Shown here piece after piece: positions 60,609-64,000 of a DNA stretch of 64,000 bases. The stretch comes from Podaxis mareebaensis (lineage: Eukaryota > Basidiomycota > Agaricomycetes > Agaricales > Agaricaceae), in the NCBI GenBank assembly GCA_018524725.1, contig JAEUWP010000593.1, positions 124,001-188,000 of the forward strand. Direction: 5' to 3'. The notes beneath the pieces are model-generated. The model saw only the letters and a program-made list of their open reading frames with translations. It was not told where the DNA came from and searched no databases. The first letter of the stretch is position 1, and each line of letters begins with the position of its first letter. Both the position numbers and the translations under genes were made by a program.

Positions 60609-61202
60609 CATCGTGTACGTTGATAAGTAGGGGCAGGTTCTCTATACCCGTGTAAATATACGTTGTGAAAATATCGTGTATCTTCAAGGTTCATAACAAG
60701 TAGAATGCTTGTTGTCATTGTTTAGGATAATGGGAATCAAAGCCTTGGGCTCGTAAAATTATAAACTCATCGTGGGCATAGGTTTGTCAATGTGCGGGCG
60801 CTCAAGAATCCCAGTTGGGGACCTTCGTATGTATGATGTCACCTTAAGCCGGTTATCAAAGGGCCAGTCTTCGGGTTGAGTTGCGGGCAGAACTATCGAC
60901 CCCATCTGCAGCGTTTGCTTCTCGATGTCGGATGTCAAGTCAAGCTGAAATCATACAAGGAATAACCCCCTAGACTGTAGAATTGGGTTATGAGTTACAG
61001 GCAGCACTTCCCGTTATGGCAGCCAGTGAAATGATTCAATTGCACGGTCGCAGTCCGTGACCTCCAACGACCATCATCTCATAACCTCACTTTACCGCAA
61101 AAATTCTCTGTGCCGCAGCTAGGTTGGGTCTCAATTGACTCTTATATGTACATGGATATACTGACCTTTTGTCCCGTTCACACCAGCGACGCTTATCTGT
61201 GA
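60609..61202. other. Intergenic, upstream of TSC2
   Basis: 594 bases between two genes on the plus strand. It should contain the TSC2 promoter. No distinctive element, repeat or RNA gene is seen. Confidence 0.4.
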
Positions 61203-64000
61203 ATGTCCCGGCAGCAGCAGGATGCGAGCGCAATCGGAAAACCTCGTCAGCGCGCGAATACGACCTCGTTCGCGTCGTTCGGGTGGCGCAGACCCAAGTC
61301 GGATCACCCTACCCCTTCTCCCATAAACGTGCCACCAGCGGCCCCGCAGCCACTTTCCCTTGACGAATTGATCGAAGTTCTTAAGCCCCCAGCTGTCCCG
61401 AGTCTCGCACACGCACGCGCACTTGCAGGAATCTTAACTACGGCCTCACCACTACCCCGATGTGCTACCATCAATGAAATCCTTTCGTCACTGTGCGATG
61501 TCAATGGACCATTGTCGTTTCAGGCGGCTGGTTTTGACATCCTCTCTTCCTATTGGGAGAACCCAGAAGCAGTCGTGGTTGAGACGGCTGATCGTCTATC
61601 TTTCTTTTCCCTATTTCTGGGGTCTGATGTTCCATGGGCCATAGATCTTTGGGAGCCAAGGTTCAAGGCGCTCAGGGCTCTCACCAAGTACGGCGCTGAC
61701 ATCGTCGGAATCGAGACTGCCCTGATAGATGTCATCAAGCGGTGGATAGAAGGTGCATTTGATGGCCTATTGAGGCGCGGTGCGGACTTGGATCGAATGG
61801 AAAGAACGGAAAGGGAGAGGAGCGTAGATGTTTTGGTCAAATTCCTGTTTGACATTCTTAACAAACCTGAAAACATTGCTCGACTTCCTGAGGACACGAT
61901 CCTCGTCATGATTCGCTTTTATGCGGCTCTTGTGGAACGTTCGATCGTCGACCTCGAAGATCCGCGCACTCAAGATAAATTCTCTGCCTCGTCTGACTCG
62001 TTGGCATCCATTTCACAGTCAAAACCAGGACTTCATCGGCGTAACCCATCTTCTCTTTCAGCGACATCCCTGACATCACCAACCACACCAACTCCTCCCG
62101 CCATATCCCAGAACCCATATAAACACCCAGCAGAAATCGCTATCACCATATACCTTGATTACCTTCAGTCACAAACCAAAGCGCTGTCTCCACCATCCCT
62201 TGAAGATATCCTAGTTTTGCTATTTCGCAGTCTTGCCTTCTGTGCTTCCCCACTCCCACGTCTCACCGTTCTTCCTCATCCGCGCAAGAAACCCTCGCTG
62301 GAAGATAAGGTCCTGGAAGCTCTGGCCTCAATCTATGCGGGCCCCTACTCAACAACATGCATGGGGATCCTCAAACGTTGTTTACATCCAAGATTCCTTG
62401 GAGATGATGACAGCGAAGCAGAAAACACCGATACGCCTCAGCGTGGGGGCGACATTGAGACTTCGGGACCCCTCCCGCATGAAATTCCCTGGGAACTTTT
62501 ACAGCTTGGTATCTTCACCTCTCTCGGGGCGTACCGAATGCTGCGCTGTCAAGTACGCCGCACTCTCATCTCGAGACTCGCACGTGCTTACATCTCACGC
62601 GAGACTTCCATTGGCTACTCATATTCTGGTGCCCCATCGCATATTGATGTAGAGCAAGATCTCATGGAGAAGGCGTGGCCTCGCGACGACTACGTCGCAA
62701 ATGCCGGTATCGGCCTTAGCAGTGCTGCCAATGGGTGGGATGCTCGGCGCATTGGTCCGGCTCTTGCAGAGAGCGTGGCAGATTGGGTAGCCTGGATCGG
62801 GGAGGGACCACATGCACCTAGTGTTGCTCAACTAGACAGAGAGACCTTCAAAGAGAGTTGGGATCGCGAGCGTCAACGCGCTGACAAGATATTGGAAGAG
62901 GCCGCTGGATTACTCAAAGACATCCTTCAGGAAGCAGATTCCCGAGACGAGGATAGTCCGGGTTTGGATGACGAAGAGGCGGCTGTTGTAGGAGGGACTT
63001 TGTACAGTCTCTGCAAATACATCCCTCCTTTGAGGCGAGTTAGGGACTTTATGTCTTGGATTACAACTCATGCGCTTACTCCAGGAACCCGGATGGCTCT
63101 CCTTTTATCGTTCCGCTGGATAATCCTGCCAATGCGCCCACTCCACTCCTGAAATCTATTACATCTTTACTTGCGAGGGATCATACAAGCAACCTCAGTC
63201 CGCTTTTATCGACCACGCTCATCTCGATCCCCGATAACCTGACCGACAACGACACCGCACGACTTCCGGGACTCATGCTAGAACAGCACGATCTCTCTCC
63301 TACTTCTCCCGATTGGTTAACAAACTGGGAAAATCTGTTTGGAAACCCAACCATCATCAGTTCTCAACGTCCTTTAACGAAATGTGCCGTTATGGAGACC
63401 CTCGCTATTGTTTACGATAATGTGAAGGATATGCAATCATATCGTTGCCCACTGGCTGATCTGGTGTTAGGGTTCTGTCAGAAGTGGGTCGGGGCTCCAG
63501 AGGTCGAAAGTGAGGATGGTGATTCGCTGTGGAGAGTTCTTGGAGATGAGATTGTGCTTCGCGCCATTGAGACGACGCCAAGGAGAGAGCAGGAGGCGAC
63601 AGACATCGACGAGATCATTGATCTACTCAAAACTGTGGCTTCCGAGCCATCCGTCGAGGAGGCAGAGGATATGGTAGATGTTCAGTCTGCTGTTTCTGGT
63701 GAAGCACCTTCCCCGTCTGTCGGCATAAGCGCTGCTCCTTCTAGTATGGTCTCTCCTGTCCTCTCTCGAGTACAATCCGAGTTTCATAGCAGTGGAAAGG
63801 AGAAAGAAAAAGAGTCGGGCATTCCGTCTGTTATGTCCTTGCTTTCGTCTATTGCTTCAGGAGGCGTTTCTCGATCCCAGTCAAGCCAGCCCCCTATTAC
63901 CGAAGACAACCCCGAGCTGCCGCCAGAGCCAACTTCCGAGAAGCCCAAATCTATTCCTCGTGTAGTCTCCGCAGTCTCTGCAATTGTGAACGCTTTCTCT
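61203..64000 (+). CDS. TSC2: Tuberin (TSC2), 5' part only
   Basis: TSC2 is the GTPase-activating subunit of the TSC complex that switches off Rheb and so TORC1. The window holds the start (MSRQQQDASAIGKPRQ at 61203) and about 915 codons of the N-terminal tuberin helical domain, including LSLDELIEVLKPPAVPSLAH, WAIDLWEPRFKALRALTKYG and the later AVMETLAIVYDN. A Ser-rich region begins at about 63700. The RapGAP-like domain must lie beyond 64000. A 1.95-kb first exon is followed by one 50-base intron at 63035-63084 that fits only with a GC donor (GCGAGT). With it the frame joins YIPPL to NPDGSPFIVPL and stays open to the window edge. Confidence 0.87.

Overview
This window is nuclear DNA from a filamentous basidiomycete, most likely a mushroom-forming agaricomycete. 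Most genes are split by many short introns of about 45-70 bases. The proteins are fungal: BiP ending in HDEL, NHP6, KES1-type oxysterol-binding protein, CBP3, MDM35, an NRPS-like reductase, an NCS1 permease and tuberin. Two families (a ubiquitin-module fusion and a seven-segment membrane protein) look like lineage-expanded mushroom families. The species cannot be named from sequence alone.

Layout. 1-4626: a tRNA-Glu, then divergent NAA30 and BiP/KAR2. 4819-5240: a detached copy of the 3' end of an MFS transporter. 5691-14722: a host membrane-protein gene split by a 7978-bp Copia LTR retrotransposon (6147-14124) with 649-bp LTRs and a 5-bp target duplication. 15240-24838: tandem duplications in which each full unit carries an intact gene for a ubiquitin module embedded in a larger protein, followed by a convergent MFS tail. 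The third unit runs into the only complete MFS gene (24586-26768). A 284-bp MITE-like element sits between units two and three.

27781-44510 is mostly ordinary: GPN2, an adenylation-thiolation-reductase enzyme, an OSH4/KES1-type protein, NHP6, a run of three mitochondrial genes (bL33m, MDM35, CBP3) with a second identical tRNA-Glu inside it, and a TKL-like kinase with a C-terminal C1 zinc finger. 44992-64000 holds an ACOT9-type thioesterase, two paralogous membrane proteins, an NCS1 permease beside an amidohydrolase, a BolA protein, a DUF89 phosphatase, and the 5' part of TSC2, which runs off the window.

The two most interesting points are these. First, all ten differences between the two retrotransposon LTRs are transitions at CpG, and all ten in-frame stops in its single gag-pol frame are TGA, so the element has decayed by CpG to TpG change only. 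Second, in the tandem ubiquitin-fusion genes the flanking scaffold is almost unchanged between copies, while the ubiquitin module has taken many mainly amino-acid-changing substitutions, including at the Lys48 position and the terminal Gly-Gly.
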